From: Acidobacteriota bacterium
Lineage (GTDB): Bacteria; Acidobacteriota; Vicinamibacteria; Vicinamibacterales; JAKQTR01
Reading direction: 5' to 3'
DNA length: 64,000 nt
Assembly (NCBI GenBank): GCA_026393755.1
Contig: JAPKZO010000028.1
Span: forward strand, 124,001 to 188,000
Both the position numbers and the translations under genes were made by a program. Numbering within the stretch: the first letter of the stretch is position 1; every line of letters begins with the position of its first letter. Of the stretch, positions 34,213 through 43,074 are shown in pieces. Below the pieces are notes generated by a model. The model saw only the letters and a program-made list of their open reading frames with translations, made no database searches and was not told the origin of the DNA.

Positions 34213-35412
34213 TTAGTTTCGCCCGCGCGCCACGACCAGCAGCGCGTCACTCACCTTCCGCGGCCCGGTTCGATCCGATGGGTGATTCACGACGGTCCCG
34301 CCCGCCACCATCGTCGTCGAGCCGCCGCCATCCAGATTCAGGGCATTCTCCAGCTTCAGGCCCGTCGCGAGCTTCTGAAGCTCACTGAATGTCATTCCCA
34401 CACTGACGTCCGGATTCCGGCCGTCGACCGTCACGAGCCAGATGATGCCGCCCCGGCTGGAGCCAATCATCGTTCTCGGATGCCGCTCCGTGTTGAAGCC
34501 GGCGCGCAGCTGCTCGTCCACCCAGTCGGTCAGCATCTGGCCATTGCGGATCAGGAGTCCGGCGCCGCCCACGACGTCGGTGGCGGCCGCCCAGTCGGCG
34601 ACTGGCGTGCCCAGCCGTGTCTCGAATCGCGTGTCGAGCGCCACGACCTGATCGCGATCGAGCGTCTCGAGGCCGGTCGGCAGGACCGTGCCTCCAAACG
34701 ACAGCACCGCGCCATCCCTGGGGATAGCCGTCTTGCCGGCATTGGGCCGCCGTTCTGTGACCCGAAGCGGCGACCCGGCCAGTTGCCACTCTATGCCCGT
34801 GTCGGCGGTGTCGCTGTCTGGCCCGAACCGGGGCGTATATAGCATGAGCTTGCTCCGCGCGCGCGTCGTGTCCACGCCGTCGACCGGGACGTTGACCGTC
34901 TCGGTGCCCTGCCGGTACGTGAGCGTCACCGACGCGCCGACTCGATCAAACAGCAAGCGCAGCGGCTTCCCGGGCGCCCGCACGATGCCGACGGCCCCTC
35001 GCGTCAGCGCGGCATCGCTCACCAGTTCGCGATCGAGCTCGAGCACGCCAGCCGGATCGCCGTTCTTCAAGACGAAGAATCCGGCATTGATCGCGGCGAT
35101 GGCATGGTGACGGGCCGCGATGTCTGGAACCGTCTCGAGGTTCATCGGGCGATCCAGGGCAAGCGCACATCGCAGGTCGACGCTGAACGGATCGATGCGG
35201 AGAATCTGGATCGCAATGGCGCCCGGAGGGTCGATAAGGCCGGGGTCGTTCAATTTGTAGAGTTGGACGCCGTCGGCGATCTTCTCGGACTTGCCGAGAC
35301 TGAGCGTGGTCTCGCGTTCGCAGGCCGCGGAGAGCGCGGCCACCGAGAGCAGCAGCAGAATCGGCGACCACCGCCTGAGTGCCGCAACGCGAATTCTGCC
35401 GATCATGTCCAC
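34213..35412 (-). CDS. Phosphodiester glycosidase family lipoprotein (NAGPA domain)
   Basis: This protein of about 399 residues has a hydrophobic leader ending in a lipobox Cys (VAALSAACER), so it is probably a lipoprotein. The NAGPA domain is seen as HHAIAAINAGFF, SRGGIIWLVTVDGRNPDVSVG and ENALNLDGGGSTTMV. In mammals this fold removes GlcNAc from a phosphodiester; bacterial members probably cleave sugar-phosphate diesters of wall or exopolymers. A released GlcNAc could feed the SIS enzyme encoded 2 nt downstream. Starts: GTG 35412, 8 nt after GATAAT, or ATG 35406. Confidence 0.87.
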   Translation of the reverse strand: MDMIGRIRVAALRRWSPILLLLSVAALSAACERETTLSLGKSEKIADGVQLYKLNDPGLIDPPGAIAIQILRIDPFSVDLRCALALDRPMNLETVPDIAARHHAIAAINAGFFVLKNGDPAGVLELDRELVSDAALTRGAVGIVRAPGKPLRLLFDRVGASVTLTYRQGTETVNVPVDGVDTTRARSKLMLYTPRFGPDSDTADTGIEWQLAGSPLRVTERRPNAGKTAIPRDGAVLSFGGTVLPTGLETLDRDQVVALDTRFETRLGTPVADWAAATDVVGGAGLLIRNGQMLTDWVDEQLRAGFNTERHPRTMIGSSRGGIIWLVTVDGRNPDVSVGMTFSELQKLATGLKLENALNLDGGGSTTMVAGGTVVNHPSDRTGPRKVSDALLVVARGRN

Positions 35413-35420
35413 GCGCGCCT

Positions 35421-35426
35421 ATTATC
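35421..35426 (-). promoter_or_regulatory. -10 box of a probable leaderless promoter (phosphodiester glycosidase gene)
   Basis: GATAAT on the minus strand ends 8 nt before the GTG at 35412. The M1 aminopeptidase gene at 60226 has the same GATAAT-N8-GTG layout. Confidence 0.4.
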
Positions 35427-35470
35427 GCCTCAACGCAGGAAGAAGGGACCCGGGCGTCAGAATGTCCGCA

Positions 35471-36859
35471 TCAGATCTGGACCTGTTCCCGGTACTCCGG
35501 CACGTGCAGCTTCCATCCCAGCTCCTTCTCAATTCGTGCCCGGAGCGCCTCTTGAGCGGGCGGCTCGCCGTGGACCATGTAGGTGATCGCCGGAGGACGC
35601 GAGAACCCGCCAAGCCACCTCATGATTTCGTTTTGATCCGCGTGAGCCGACATCGAATCGATGCGTTCGACGCGCGCGGCGACCGGTATCAGTTCGCCGT
35701 GGATCTTGACGGTGGCCGCACCTTCGAGCATCTGGCGTCCGCGGGTGCCGGCAGCTTGATAGCCGACAAAGAGCACCGTGTGCCGCGGGTTCGGCAGCGC
35801 TGCCTTCAGGTAGTGCAGCACGCGCCCGCCGCTCGCCATGCCGCTCGATGAAATGACGATGCACGGCGCCGGCGATGCCTGGATCTGTCGCGACTGCACG
35901 ACCGACGACACGGCCGTGAACCGCTGCGTCGTGAACGCTGACACCTGTCCCCGCCCCGTCTGCATGTCCGGATCGAGATCGCGATTGTGATTGGCGTAAT
36001 GCCGAAGCGCTTCGACGGCCATCGGGCTGTCCAGATACACGGGCACGACTGGGATCCGCCTGGCGGCCTCGATCCGCTTCAGCCAGTAGATCACTTCCTC
36101 GACGCGGCCCACCGCAAACGACGGGATGATCACCTTGCCGCCACCCGCGATCGTCGCGGCAATGATTCCGGCTAGATGCTCTCCGTCATCGTCCTGTTCG
36201 TGAAGACGATCGCCGTAGGTCGATTCGACCAGGAGGACGTCGGCGGTTTCGATCCTGGTGGGATCCGGCAACACCGGACGTTGGTAGCGGCCCAGGTCGC
36301 CGCTGAAGAGAATCTGCCGGCCCCCGTCTCCACCGCCAAGCGTCATCTGGACGAATGACGAGCCGAGCAGGTGCCCCGCGTCGATAAAGGTAATCGTGAT
36401 ATCGCCGCTGGCTGGCACCGGCCGGTCGTACCCGACCGGCTGCAGCAGCGTCAGCGCCCGCTGCGCATCTTCCTCGGTGAACAGCGGCAACGCCGGAGCG
36501 TGCTTGGTGTAACCGCCGCGGTTCGCCTCGCGCGCGTCTTCTTCGGCGAGCCGGCCCGCGTCCGGCAGCATGATGCGGCACAAATCGGCCGTGCCCGGAG
36601 TGCAGAACACGCGGCCGCGAAAGCCGTCCTTCACCAGGCGAGGCAGGTAGCCCGTATGATCGATGTGCGCGTGTGTGAGCACGACGGCGTCGATCGCTTT
36701 CGGATCAACCGGAAGCGCCTGCCAGTTTCGTTCGCGAAGCTCCTTTAATCCCTGGAACAGGCCGCAGTCAACCAGGATGCGCCGTCCGCCCGCCTCGACC
36801 AGATGCTTGGATCCGGTGACCGTGCGCGCCGCGCCAAGAAACGTCAGTGTGCTTGTCAT
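35471..36859 (-). CDS. Beta-CASP metallo-beta-lactamase nuclease (CPSF73/RNase-like)
   Basis: This 462-residue protein begins LTFLGAARTVTGSKHLVEAG, typical of bacterial CPSF-like MBLs. The zinc motif is H63-A-H65-I-D67-H68; further motifs are FIDAGHLLGSS and VLLVESTYGDR, and the beta-CASP section has PAPCIVISSSGMASGGRVLH (motif B) and SMSAHADQNEIMRWL (motif C). Such enzymes are endo- or 5'-3' exoribonucleases; the substrate here is unknown. Its ATG overlaps the PLP-dependent gene stop (ATGA), so the two are cotranscribed. Length is about 70 residues below RNase J and it lacks the extra C-terminal domain. Confidence 0.92.
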   Translation of the reverse strand: MTSTLTFLGAARTVTGSKHLVEAGGRRILVDCGLFQGLKELRERNWQALPVDPKAIDAVVLTHAHIDHTGYLPRLVKDGFRGRVFCTPGTADLCRIMLPDAGRLAEEDAREANRGGYTKHAPALPLFTEEDAQRALTLLQPVGYDRPVPASGDITITFIDAGHLLGSSFVQMTLGGGDGGRQILFSGDLGRYQRPVLPDPTRIETADVLLVESTYGDRLHEQDDDGEHLAGIIAATIAGGGKVIIPSFAVGRVEEVIYWLKRIEAARRIPVVPVYLDSPMAVEALRHYANHNRDLDPDMQTGRGQVSAFTTQRFTAVSSVVQSRQIQASPAPCIVISSSGMASGGRVLHYLKAALPNPRHTVLFVGYQAAGTRGRQMLEGAATVKIHGELIPVAARVERIDSMSAHADQNEIMRWLGGFSRPPAITYMVHGEPPAQEALRARIEKELGWKLHVPEYREQVQI

Positions 36860-37839
36860 GCAAACAGACCTACCTGTCCACCTGTGTGCCAGAACAGCAC
36901 CGTCTGGCTCGCCGGGAAGACTCCCCGTCGGACGTAGGAAAGAAGGCCGGCCATCGCCTTCGCCGTGTACGTGTGATCCAGGAAGATCGCCTCGTGGCGC
37001 GCGAGCAGACTCACTGCCTCGCGCGACGCGGGAGTCGGCACGCCGTAGCCGTCACCGATAAACGTGTCGTCAACCTCGATCGCCTGCGCGTCGGCGAGAG
37101 CCTGCCCGTCGACGCCGAGCAGATTGCCCATCCCCGTCATCACGGTTCGAACGGTGTCCCGAATCACGGCCACCGGATCGTCGGCGCTGATTCCCACGAT
37201 GCGTGCCGGCAGATCGTAGATGGCGCAGCCGCCCACCAGGCCGGATTGCGTGCCCCCCGACGAGGTTGAGTGCACGATGACGTCGGGCCGGACGCCCTGC
37301 GAGACGAGTTCGCCGACGCCGCGCGCAAGACCCAGCGCGCCAAGCGGCATCGAGATCCCCAGGGCGATTTCGAACGGGTGGCGGCCCTCCCGCCGCAGCC
37401 GATCGGCCATCGCCGCCATTGCGGGCGCGCGCTCCTCACGGGTGGCCACGTAGTGCACCTCGGCCCCCAGCAGGTCGTCGAGAAGGGCGTTCGCCGTCAG
37501 CCGCTCCGGCCGGGTGCCATTGGCGACGAGCACGCACTTCAATCCCAGGCGTGCCGCCGTCGCCGCCACCACGCGCGCAGAATTCGATTGGACGCCGCCG
37601 ATGCTCAACAAGGTGTCGGCGCCCTCGGCGACCGCGCGCGCGGCCACGAGCGCAACCTTCCGGACCTTGTTCCCCCCGAATCCGAACGGGATGGCATCGT
37701 CGCGCTTGATGAGCAGACGGGGCCCGCCGCCCAGCGCCTGACGGAGCCGCGACAGTTCTTGGACAGGTGATGGCGCCGGCCAGAGATCGAGCGCCGGGAT
37801 CGCGGCCAGACGTTCTCGCATGAATGCGGTCGACAGCAT
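36856..37839 (-). CDS. PLP-dependent D-cysteine desulfhydrase / ACC deaminase family protein
   Basis: This protein of about 327 residues is a fold-type II PLP enzyme. The lysine is in FGFGGNKVRKVAL (the NKxRK motif of ACC deaminase and D-cysteine desulfhydrase), the SIGGVQSNSARVVAATAARL motif is the amide/phosphate loop, and STSSGGTQSGLVGGCAIYD lies near the centre. It may degrade D-cysteine or related amino acids to 2-oxoacid and ammonia. ATG 37839 is chosen: the longer frame to 37959 merely translates the upstream palindromic repeats. A TACAAT -10 box ends 6 nt upstream, indicating a leaderless transcript. It shares a 4-nt overlap with the beta-CASP gene. Confidence 0.9.
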   Translation of the reverse strand: MLSTAFMRERLAAIPALDLWPAPSPVQELSRLRQALGGGPRLLIKRDDAIPFGFGGNKVRKVALVAARAVAEGADTLLSIGGVQSNSARVVAATAARLGLKCVLVANGTRPERLTANALLDDLLGAEVHYVATREERAPAMAAMADRLRREGRHPFEIALGISMPLGALGLARGVGELVSQGVRPDVIVHSTSSGGTQSGLVGGCAIYDLPARIVGISADDPVAVIRDTVRTVMTGMGNLLGVDGQALADAQAIEVDDTFIGDGYGVPTPASREAVSLLARHEAIFLDHTYTAKAMAGLLSYVRRGVFPASQTVLFWHTGGQVGLFA

Positions 37840-37845
37840 CCGCGT

Positions 37846-37851
37846 ATTGTA
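37846..37851 (-). promoter_or_regulatory. -10 box of a probable leaderless promoter preceded by a repeat array (PLP enzyme gene)
   Basis: TACAAT on the minus strand ends 6 nt before the ATG at 37839. The expected -35 region falls inside the first palindrome of the array (37864-37882) and has no TTGACA. Confidence 0.55.
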
Positions 37852-37863
37852 TCCCCGCTGGAA

Positions 37864-37972
37864 AATCACTCCCGGAGTAATTAGGTCGTGGCCAATCACT
37901 CCCGGAGTAATTGGGTAGTGGCTACTCACTCCCGGAGTAATTAGGGTGTGGCTAATCACTCCGGAGTGGTTT
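37864..37972. repeat. Array of four 19-bp interrupted palindromes on a 30-bp period
   Basis: Copies begin at 37864, 37894, 37924 and 37954, exactly 30 bp apart. The first two are AATCACTCCCGGAGTAATT, the third differs at one base and the fourth is shortened (AATCACTCCGGAGTGGTTT). The core is ACTCC-C-GGAGT. Interposed 11-bp segments are similar but not identical (AGGTCGTGGCC, GGGTAGTGGCT, AGGGTGTGGCT). The array lies between the TonB-dependent receptor-like gene and the PLP enzyme, about -25 to -133 relative to the ATG of the latter. The 30-bp step places every copy on the same DNA face. Confidence 0.9.
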
Positions 37973-37980
37973 GCTCACGC

Positions 37981-40641
37981 TCAGAATGTGAACCGGGCGC
38001 CTACCTGGAGTTTGCGGGGTTGTGAGGCGGCCAGCGGCCGGCCAAAGAACGGCGACGTCATCACAAAGCTGTAGGCGGTGTAGTTGGTGCGATTGAGCAG
38101 GTTCTGACCCGATACATAGAACTCCAGCCGAAGGCGCTTGTCAGCGGCCGCGCCGCCAAATCCTGGCGCCAGACCACCGCCGCCCCCGGCATTGATGACC
38201 ACCTGCCCGCCCCCCGGACCGCCCGCCTGTCTCGGCGTCCCGAATCCAAATCCATACGAGATTCGGCCGCCAAGATCCCACTGCGCCGCCCCTCGCGCGG
38301 AATTGCGCGCGACGCCCGCAGGACGATCGTTGAACACCCCATCGGCATTGTCATCGCGGCCCGTCGTAATGTTGAAGGGCATGCCCGACTGGCCTCGCAG
38401 GTTGATGCCGACGGTGACGTTGGGGATCGGCGAGATGTTGAATGACGCGCCAACCCGGTGGCGAATGTCCCCGGCACTCGGGCCCCACTCGGACTGAAGG
38501 GAGTCGCCGCTCGGAGGAATCGAGAACGCTCCAGTGGTGTTGGTCTCGCTCTTGCTCAACGTGTAGTTGAGCATGAGGAACATCCGCTTCTTGTCCATCC
38601 GCACAAAGCTGTAGTACATGCTGACGGCCTGAGATCGCGATGCGGCGTCGGTGACCAGTTCAACTCTGTTGGCGAAGGCGGGATCCGGCCGCACGCCGCC
38701 CGCCGGAGCGTTCAGGTTCCGGCCGCGCAGCAAGTCGATGCCCCAGCCGCGCGTGTAACTCACGCTGAGGCGTCCATTCTGTGAGAGCGTCCGGTCAACG
38801 CCCAGACTCACTCGATTCGCCGATGGCAATACCAGACTGTCGGACCACAAGTACTGATTGGTTGGCGCGGTCGCCCCATCGACACCGGGATCGGGATACG
38901 ACGGATTGAAGATGTTCGACTCGCGCTGCCGGTACCCGTCGACGAGCAGTGTCTGTTTGTATAGATCGCCCGCGAGCCAGTCGTAGAAGTAACCATAGCT
39001 TCCACGAAGAGTCATTCGCCCGTCCTTGAACGGCGACCACGCCGCCGACATGCGGGGCGAGAGGTTCCACCGGTCTGAGACCTGGCTCTGCACGCCATAC
39101 CGCACCCCCGGCGAGACCAGCAGGCTGCGCGTGATGCGGTAGTCGTCCTGAACATAGATGGCCGCGCGATACGTCGAGTACGTAACATTTGGATCGCCGA
39201 TCCTGCGCGAATAACTCATCGGCCGTCCCGCCAGAAAGTCCGTCAGGCTCGCAAACCCATACGTGCCAAGGTAATTGGTCGTGTCATCGGATCGGTATCG
39301 ACCGCCTTCGAGCAGGACTCCCGTCCGCCACGAATGCGCCCCCCGCACGTAGTCGAGATCGCTCGCCAGCTCGAACTCGGTTGAGCGCTGGCCGCCCCGC
39401 TGCTGCGCACCGCCGCTCGTGAAGGCGTCCTGCACGCGAATCGTCTCCGCCTCCACCGCCGATCGGTTGCTGGCGCCGGTCGTCTTCAGCTGAAAACGCG
39501 ACTCGGTAAAGAACTTGCGCCCAAGCGCGCCGTTTTCTGACATGCGCAGCAGGTTGGTAGACGACGAATTGTCGTAGGCGCGATCGAACAGGTTGAAACC
39601 GCCCACGCCAAGGCTGCGGGACGTGCTGCTGGTGCGGTCGACGCTGAGGCGCATCGCGTGGTCCCTGGTCAACGCGTGATCAAGGCGGGCGCTGAAGTTG
39701 TAGGCGTCCCGCGGCTGGCGCAGTGTGTCGGTCACCGTCGAACCGCTCGGGAGCACCGCGAGCAGGTTCGGTGACGTGTACTGCGACGAGCCGCCGCCAT
39801 TCAATGAGAATGACGTCTTGTTGGGCGTGATCGTGCCGGACAGGCTGGCGCCGTACTGCCGCAGTTGTTCCTGGGGCTTCGTGGTGGTGAACGGATTCCT
39901 CGCGTTGAAGGCATCATCCAGGAAGTGCACGTCGACGCTGCCCCGGATCGGTCCATTGCCTGGCATCGTCATGATGTCGATGAACATCATGCCGCTCATG
40001 CCGCCGTGATTCTGGGCCGCGAACATGTCGAGGCGCGGCAGGCGGATCGAACGAATCTGCGACTTGTGCGGCAGCCGGCCACCGGTGAATCCGTCGACGC
40101 GGATGACGGAGCCGGGCGGGGCCATCGCCTTGAGCACCTCCGCCATCTCGTCTGGATCGTCGGGCAAGGCGTCGATCTGGTCGCGCGTGAGCACAGTGCT
40201 GAAGGCGCTGCCTGCCGGATCCAGAGACGACGACTGTCGGTCGCGCCGCACCGTGATTTCCTGATCCAGCTTCTTGATGCGCAGCGTGATCCGACGCCGT
40301 GTTTCGGCGCCGCGCACGCGGACATCACGGACGTCGACCGGGTCAAAGCCGGGAAACTCCACGTGAATCGTGTAGCGACCCTCCGGCAGGCCCTCGACGA
40401 CCGCGATGCCGACGCCGTTCGTGGAGGTCGGCGGGATCGCGGCCGACTGCGTGAGGCTCTCGCTGCCCGTGACGGTTACGACGGCCAGCGGAATCACCGC
40501 CCCCGACTGGTCCGCCACCGTCATGACCAGACGCCCTCGCCGCTCTGGCGTTTGCGCAGAGGCTCCGCCCGCCGCCAGCACAGCGGCGGCCAGCGCGAAT
40601 CCGCAGGCAAACAACGCCCGGCGCGGCGTACGTCGCGTCAT
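37981..40641 (-). CDS. TonB-dependent receptor-like (Oar-type) outer-membrane protein with carboxypeptidase-regulatory-like domain
   Basis: This protein of about 886 residues has a signal peptide ([20 protein letters not shown]), an N-terminal carboxypeptidase-regulatory-like domain ([20 protein letters not shown]...), a plug region ([40 protein letters not shown]) and a large beta-barrel. The closing [15 protein letters not shown] ends in Phe, as expected for barrel assembly. It belongs with the Oar/TonB-like proteins abundant in Acidobacteriota; the ligand is unknown. ATG 40641 and GTG 40668 are both possible. Near residue 790 there is a Gly-rich loop ([20 protein letters not shown]). Confidence 0.87.
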   Translation of the reverse strand: MTRRTPRRALFACGFALAAAVLAAGGASAQTPERRGRLVMTVADQSGAVIPLAVVTVTGSESLTQSAAIPPTSTNGVGIAVVEGLPEGRYTIHVEFPGFDPVDVRDVRVRGAETRRRITLRIKKLDQEITVRRDRQSSSLDPAGSAFSTVLTRDQIDALPDDPDEMAEVLKAMAPPGSVIRVDGFTGGRLPHKSQIRSIRLPRLDMFAAQNHGGMSGMMFIDIMTMPGNGPIRGSVDVHFLDDAFNARNPFTTTKPQEQLRQYGASLSGTITPNKTSFSLNGGGSSQYTSPNLLAVLPSGSTVTDTLRQPRDAYNFSARLDHALTRDHAMRLSVDRTSSTSRSLGVGGFNLFDRAYDNSSSTNLLRMSENGALGRKFFTESRFQLKTTGASNRSAVEAETIRVQDAFTSGGAQQRGGQRSTEFELASDLDYVRGAHSWRTGVLLEGGRYRSDDTTNYLGTYGFASLTDFLAGRPMSYSRRIGDPNVTYSTYRAAIYVQDDYRITRSLLVSPGVRYGVQSQVSDRWNLSPRMSAAWSPFKDGRMTLRGSYGYFYDWLAGDLYKQTLLVDGYRQRESNIFNPSYPDPGVDGATAPTNQYLWSDSLVLPSANRVSLGVDRTLSQNGRLSVSYTRGWGIDLLRGRNLNAPAGGVRPDPAFANRVELVTDAASRSQAVSMYYSFVRMDKKRMFLMLNYTLSKSETNTTGAFSIPPSGDSLQSEWGPSAGDIRHRVGASFNISPIPNVTVGINLRGQSGMPFNITTGRDDNADGVFNDRPAGVARNSARGAAQWDLGGRISYGFGFGTPRQAGGPGGGQVVINAGGGGGLAPGFGGAAADKRLRLEFYVSGQNLLNRTNYTAYSFVMTSPFFGRPLAASQPRKLQVGARFTF

Positions 40642-40671
40642 GTCTCTGGAGTTGCTACGCGCCCGCACGGC

Positions 40672-41700
40672 CTACTTCGACGCCTCGAACTTCTTCGCGT
40701 CGATCTTCGGATTGAGCTTGATCGTGTCGAACAGCATCTCCTCGGTAGTCTTCCCGTCGATCGATCGCGCAATCCTGAACGGCAGCTTCACGCCGCCGAC
40801 CGACTTGTACTCGCTGTAGTAGACGCGGAACTCGACCATGCGGCGCTTGGCCTCGGCTTCCTTGCGGCGCTCCTCGAAGTCCTTCTGCATCTTGTCGATG
40901 TCTTCCTTCGACATCTTCTGGGCGCCGCCCTGCGCGGCGCCTGGCGCGGCCGCGGTGAACGTGCTGCTGCCACCGCCGCCGCCGCCAGATGCGTCCGAAC
41001 CACCGGGGCCGCTAGTCCTGGTCGTCTGAATGACGAGGGGCTCCTTGTCCGTCCAGCTCAGCATCAGCGGCATGTGCGTCTGCGCATCAAGAAAGAGCGT
41101 GACGCGGAAATCGCCCTCACCCTTCACATTGATCACATCCGCCTTGCCTTCTGCGGCTTCGGCCTGCCCCGCGTACGTGAATTCCAGCGGAAAGGCGGCG
41201 AGCGATGACGCAAACATGCCGAGCGTCAATCGGGCGAATTCCTTCTTGTTGACCATCAGACGCAGGCGGTTCGCCTCCACCTTTTGCTCCGGTGTCATCT
41301 TGGCTGGATCCAGCGTCGCGCCGCCGGGACCCGCGATCCGGATCACGATGTTGCCGCCCTGAAGGTTTGGCGGTCGGTCGATCTCCTCGATCACCTGGCC
41401 GCCGTTGAAACCGGTGTTCCGGTACACGCTCATGTTGCCCATCGCCGCCATCACGCTGCGCATGAGGTACTTGTCCGGCAGCTCCATTGCCATCTCGAAT
41501 TCGCTCTCCGTCGTGTTGCCGGAGGGACCGGTTCGCAGCGTCCGGCCGAGAGCGGTGATGGTCTTGACCGTGGCGATCTTGTCGCCGCCAAGCGCCGCGC
41601 GCGCGTCGGCCATCACCTGATTCACGTCCTTGCCCTGCCCGGCCACCAGCGCTTCAATCGCGACGACCGCCATCGCCGCCGACATAACGTTCCGTCTCAT
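40672..41700 (-). CDS. Exported lipoprotein-sorting-like beta-protein with charged helical insert
   Basis: This protein of about 342 residues has a short signal (NVMSAAMAVVAIEALVAG). The beta-rich body (ALGRTLRTGPSGNTTESEFE, VTLFLDAQTHMPLMLSWTDK) resembles the LolA/LolB/outer-membrane lipoprotein-sorting fold. Near residue 275 a charged helix (KMSKEDIDKMQKDFEERRKE) interrupts a Gly/Ser-rich loop (GGGGGGSSTFTAA). Strong AGGAGG precedes the ATG, so the longer frame to 42015 is rejected. It directly precedes the receptor gene (30 bp) and is probably its transcriptional partner. Function unknown. Confidence 0.8.
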   Translation of the reverse strand: MRRNVMSAAMAVVAIEALVAGQGKDVNQVMADARAALGGDKIATVKTITALGRTLRTGPSGNTTESEFEMAMELPDKYLMRSVMAAMGNMSVYRNTGFNGGQVIEEIDRPPNLQGGNIVIRIAGPGGATLDPAKMTPEQKVEANRLRLMVNKKEFARLTLGMFASSLAAFPLEFTYAGQAEAAEGKADVINVKGEGDFRVTLFLDAQTHMPLMLSWTDKEPLVIQTTRTSGPGGSDASGGGGGGSSTFTAAAPGAAQGGAQKMSKEDIDKMQKDFEERRKEAEAKRRMVEFRVYYSEYKSVGGVKLPFRIARSIDGKTTEEMLFDTIKLNPKIDAKKFEASK

Positions 41701-41813
41701 ACACTCCTCCTGAACCCAATCCTGCCGTGCCACCAGTGTTAGACGACTCGACGCCGCTCCCGGTCTGCCCAATATGTGGCGGAAAAGAGGCGCCCGACGG
41801 CAGCTCCGCGCCA

Positions 41814-42998
41814 TCACGCCCGAAACACTTCCTGCATCGATTCGAGCGCCCCATCGAGCTCGGCGCGACTGCGGGCGAAACAGAAGCGCACGTGGTTCTC
41901 GCCGGCCGGACCAAAATCCACGCCAGGCACGCAGCCAATCCGGCCCCGGCCGATCAGGTGCTCCACCATTGCCCACGATCGCGACTCCGACGTGGCTGCC
42001 TCCGGCGGGTGCCACGCATCCGCGATGCGGAGGAACGCGTAGAAGGCGCCGGGCGGAGGCGAGGCGGTCAGCGCACCCCGCGAAACGTCAGCCGCACGGG
42101 CACAGAACAGGTCCCGCCGTGCCTGAAGCTCCGCGCGAAACTGGGCGACAACATCCTGCGCCCCCTCGAGGGCACCGATGCCGCCGAACTGCACAACCGA
42201 CGACACGTTGTTGGTCGTGAGGCCGATGAGCTTGCGAACCCGGTCCTGCACCGTCGCGTCCTTCGCCACGACATAACCAAGCCTGAGACCGGTAATCGCG
42301 TAGGTTTTGCTGAACGTGAAAACCGACACCGTCCGCTCGTGCATGCCGGGCAGCGACGCAAGGCTCACATGCACGTGGCCGTCGAACACGACGTCCTCGT
42401 ACGCCTCGTCGGCAATCACCCAGAGGTTGTGCGCGGCCGCAAGGTCGGCCACGCCAGCCAGGTCCGATTGCGTCAGCATGCCGCCCGTGGGATTGTGCGG
42501 CGAGTTGATGTAGAGGCCCCTGGTCCTGGACGTCACACGCGACGCCAGTTCGTCGAGGTCAAACCGCCAGCCGAGCGATTCCCGCAGCGGTACCCGGACC
42601 GGGACCGCGTGCGCAGCCACGAGTGCACTGAACATCTGCGGCCAGATCGGATCGGGAATCAGCACCTCGTCTCCCGGCTCGATCAGGGCCTGGCACGCCA
42701 GATAGAGCGCGTGGACGCCGCCGTTGGTCATCATCACTTCGTCGGGGCTCGCCACCGGGATTTGGTTCTTCGCGCGCAGCTTCTCGGCCAGCAGTTGCTG
42801 CAGCCGCGGCAGGCCCGCGGTCTGGATATAGTGCGTCTGGTTGGCGTCAACCGCAGCCTTGAGCGCCGCCTTGAGCGAATCGGGCGCGTCGAAGCTCACA
42901 TCGCCCTGATCGAGCCGGAACGGCTTGTCGACCGAGTACATAAGATCCCGAACGCGAATGATGCCCGAGGTCGGAACCGAATCCAGAAATACGCCCAT
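41814..42998 (-). CDS. PLP-dependent class I/II aminotransferase (aspartate aminotransferase family)
   Basis: This protein of about 394 residues shows the AAT-I fold: INSPHNPTGGMLTQSDLAG (NPTG), ADEAYEDVVFDG (Asp-x-x-Tyr), the PLP lysine in SVFTFSKTYAITGLRLGYVV and the C-terminal ENHVRFCFARS (substrate Arg). The substrate cannot be fixed from sequence; aspartate, aromatic and methionine-type enzymes share these motifs. ATG 42998 is preferred because GGAGA lies 5 nt upstream; a GTG at 43010 also fits. It is separated from the upstream SDR gene by a 20-bp perfect palindrome. Confidence 0.93.
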   Translation of the reverse strand: MGVFLDSVPTSGIIRVRDLMYSVDKPFRLDQGDVSFDAPDSLKAALKAAVDANQTHYIQTAGLPRLQQLLAEKLRAKNQIPVASPDEVMMTNGGVHALYLACQALIEPGDEVLIPDPIWPQMFSALVAAHAVPVRVPLRESLGWRFDLDELASRVTSRTRGLYINSPHNPTGGMLTQSDLAGVADLAAAHNLWVIADEAYEDVVFDGHVHVSLASLPGMHERTVSVFTFSKTYAITGLRLGYVVAKDATVQDRVRKLIGLTTNNVSSVVQFGGIGALEGAQDVVAQFRAELQARRDLFCARAADVSRGALTASPPPGAFYAFLRIADAWHPPEAATSESRSWAMVEHLIGRGRIGCVPGVDFGPAGENHVRFCFARSRAELDGALESMQEVFRA

Positions 42999-43051
42999 GG
43001 GGTTCTCCACTACGAGTTAGACGGTAGTCGGTGGCCAGTAGAAACGCGTAG

Positions 43052-43071
43052 GGGCACGGCATGCCGTGCCC
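43052..43071. repeat. Perfect 20-bp palindrome between SDR and aminotransferase genes
   Basis: GGGCACGGCATGCCGTGCCC is a perfect palindrome at 43052-43071, inside the 76-bp gap between the SDR stop codon and the aminotransferase start. No T tract follows on either strand, so an intrinsic terminator is unlikely. REP-like element or operator are alternatives. Confidence 0.75.
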
Positions 43072-43074
43072 TCA

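Noticed and set aside
37840-37959. N-terminal extension of the PLP enzyme (open frame from 37959, encoding repeated ITPGV)
   Set aside because: It merely translates the palindromic array, which keeps the frame because its period is a multiple of 3. The ATG at 37839 has a -10 box 6 nt upstream and matches the family start.
37864-37972. CRISPR array
   Set aside because: Repeats are 19 bp and spacers 11 bp, spacers resemble each other, and no cas gene is near. The repeats recur at two other loci without CRISPR structure.
41701-42015. N-terminal extension of the lipoprotein-sorting-like gene
   Set aside because: AGGAGG and a signal peptide mark ATG 41700; the upstream part is composition-biased shadow.
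43052-43071. Intrinsic terminator of the SDR gene
   Set aside because: The palindrome has no loop and no T tract on the transcript strand.
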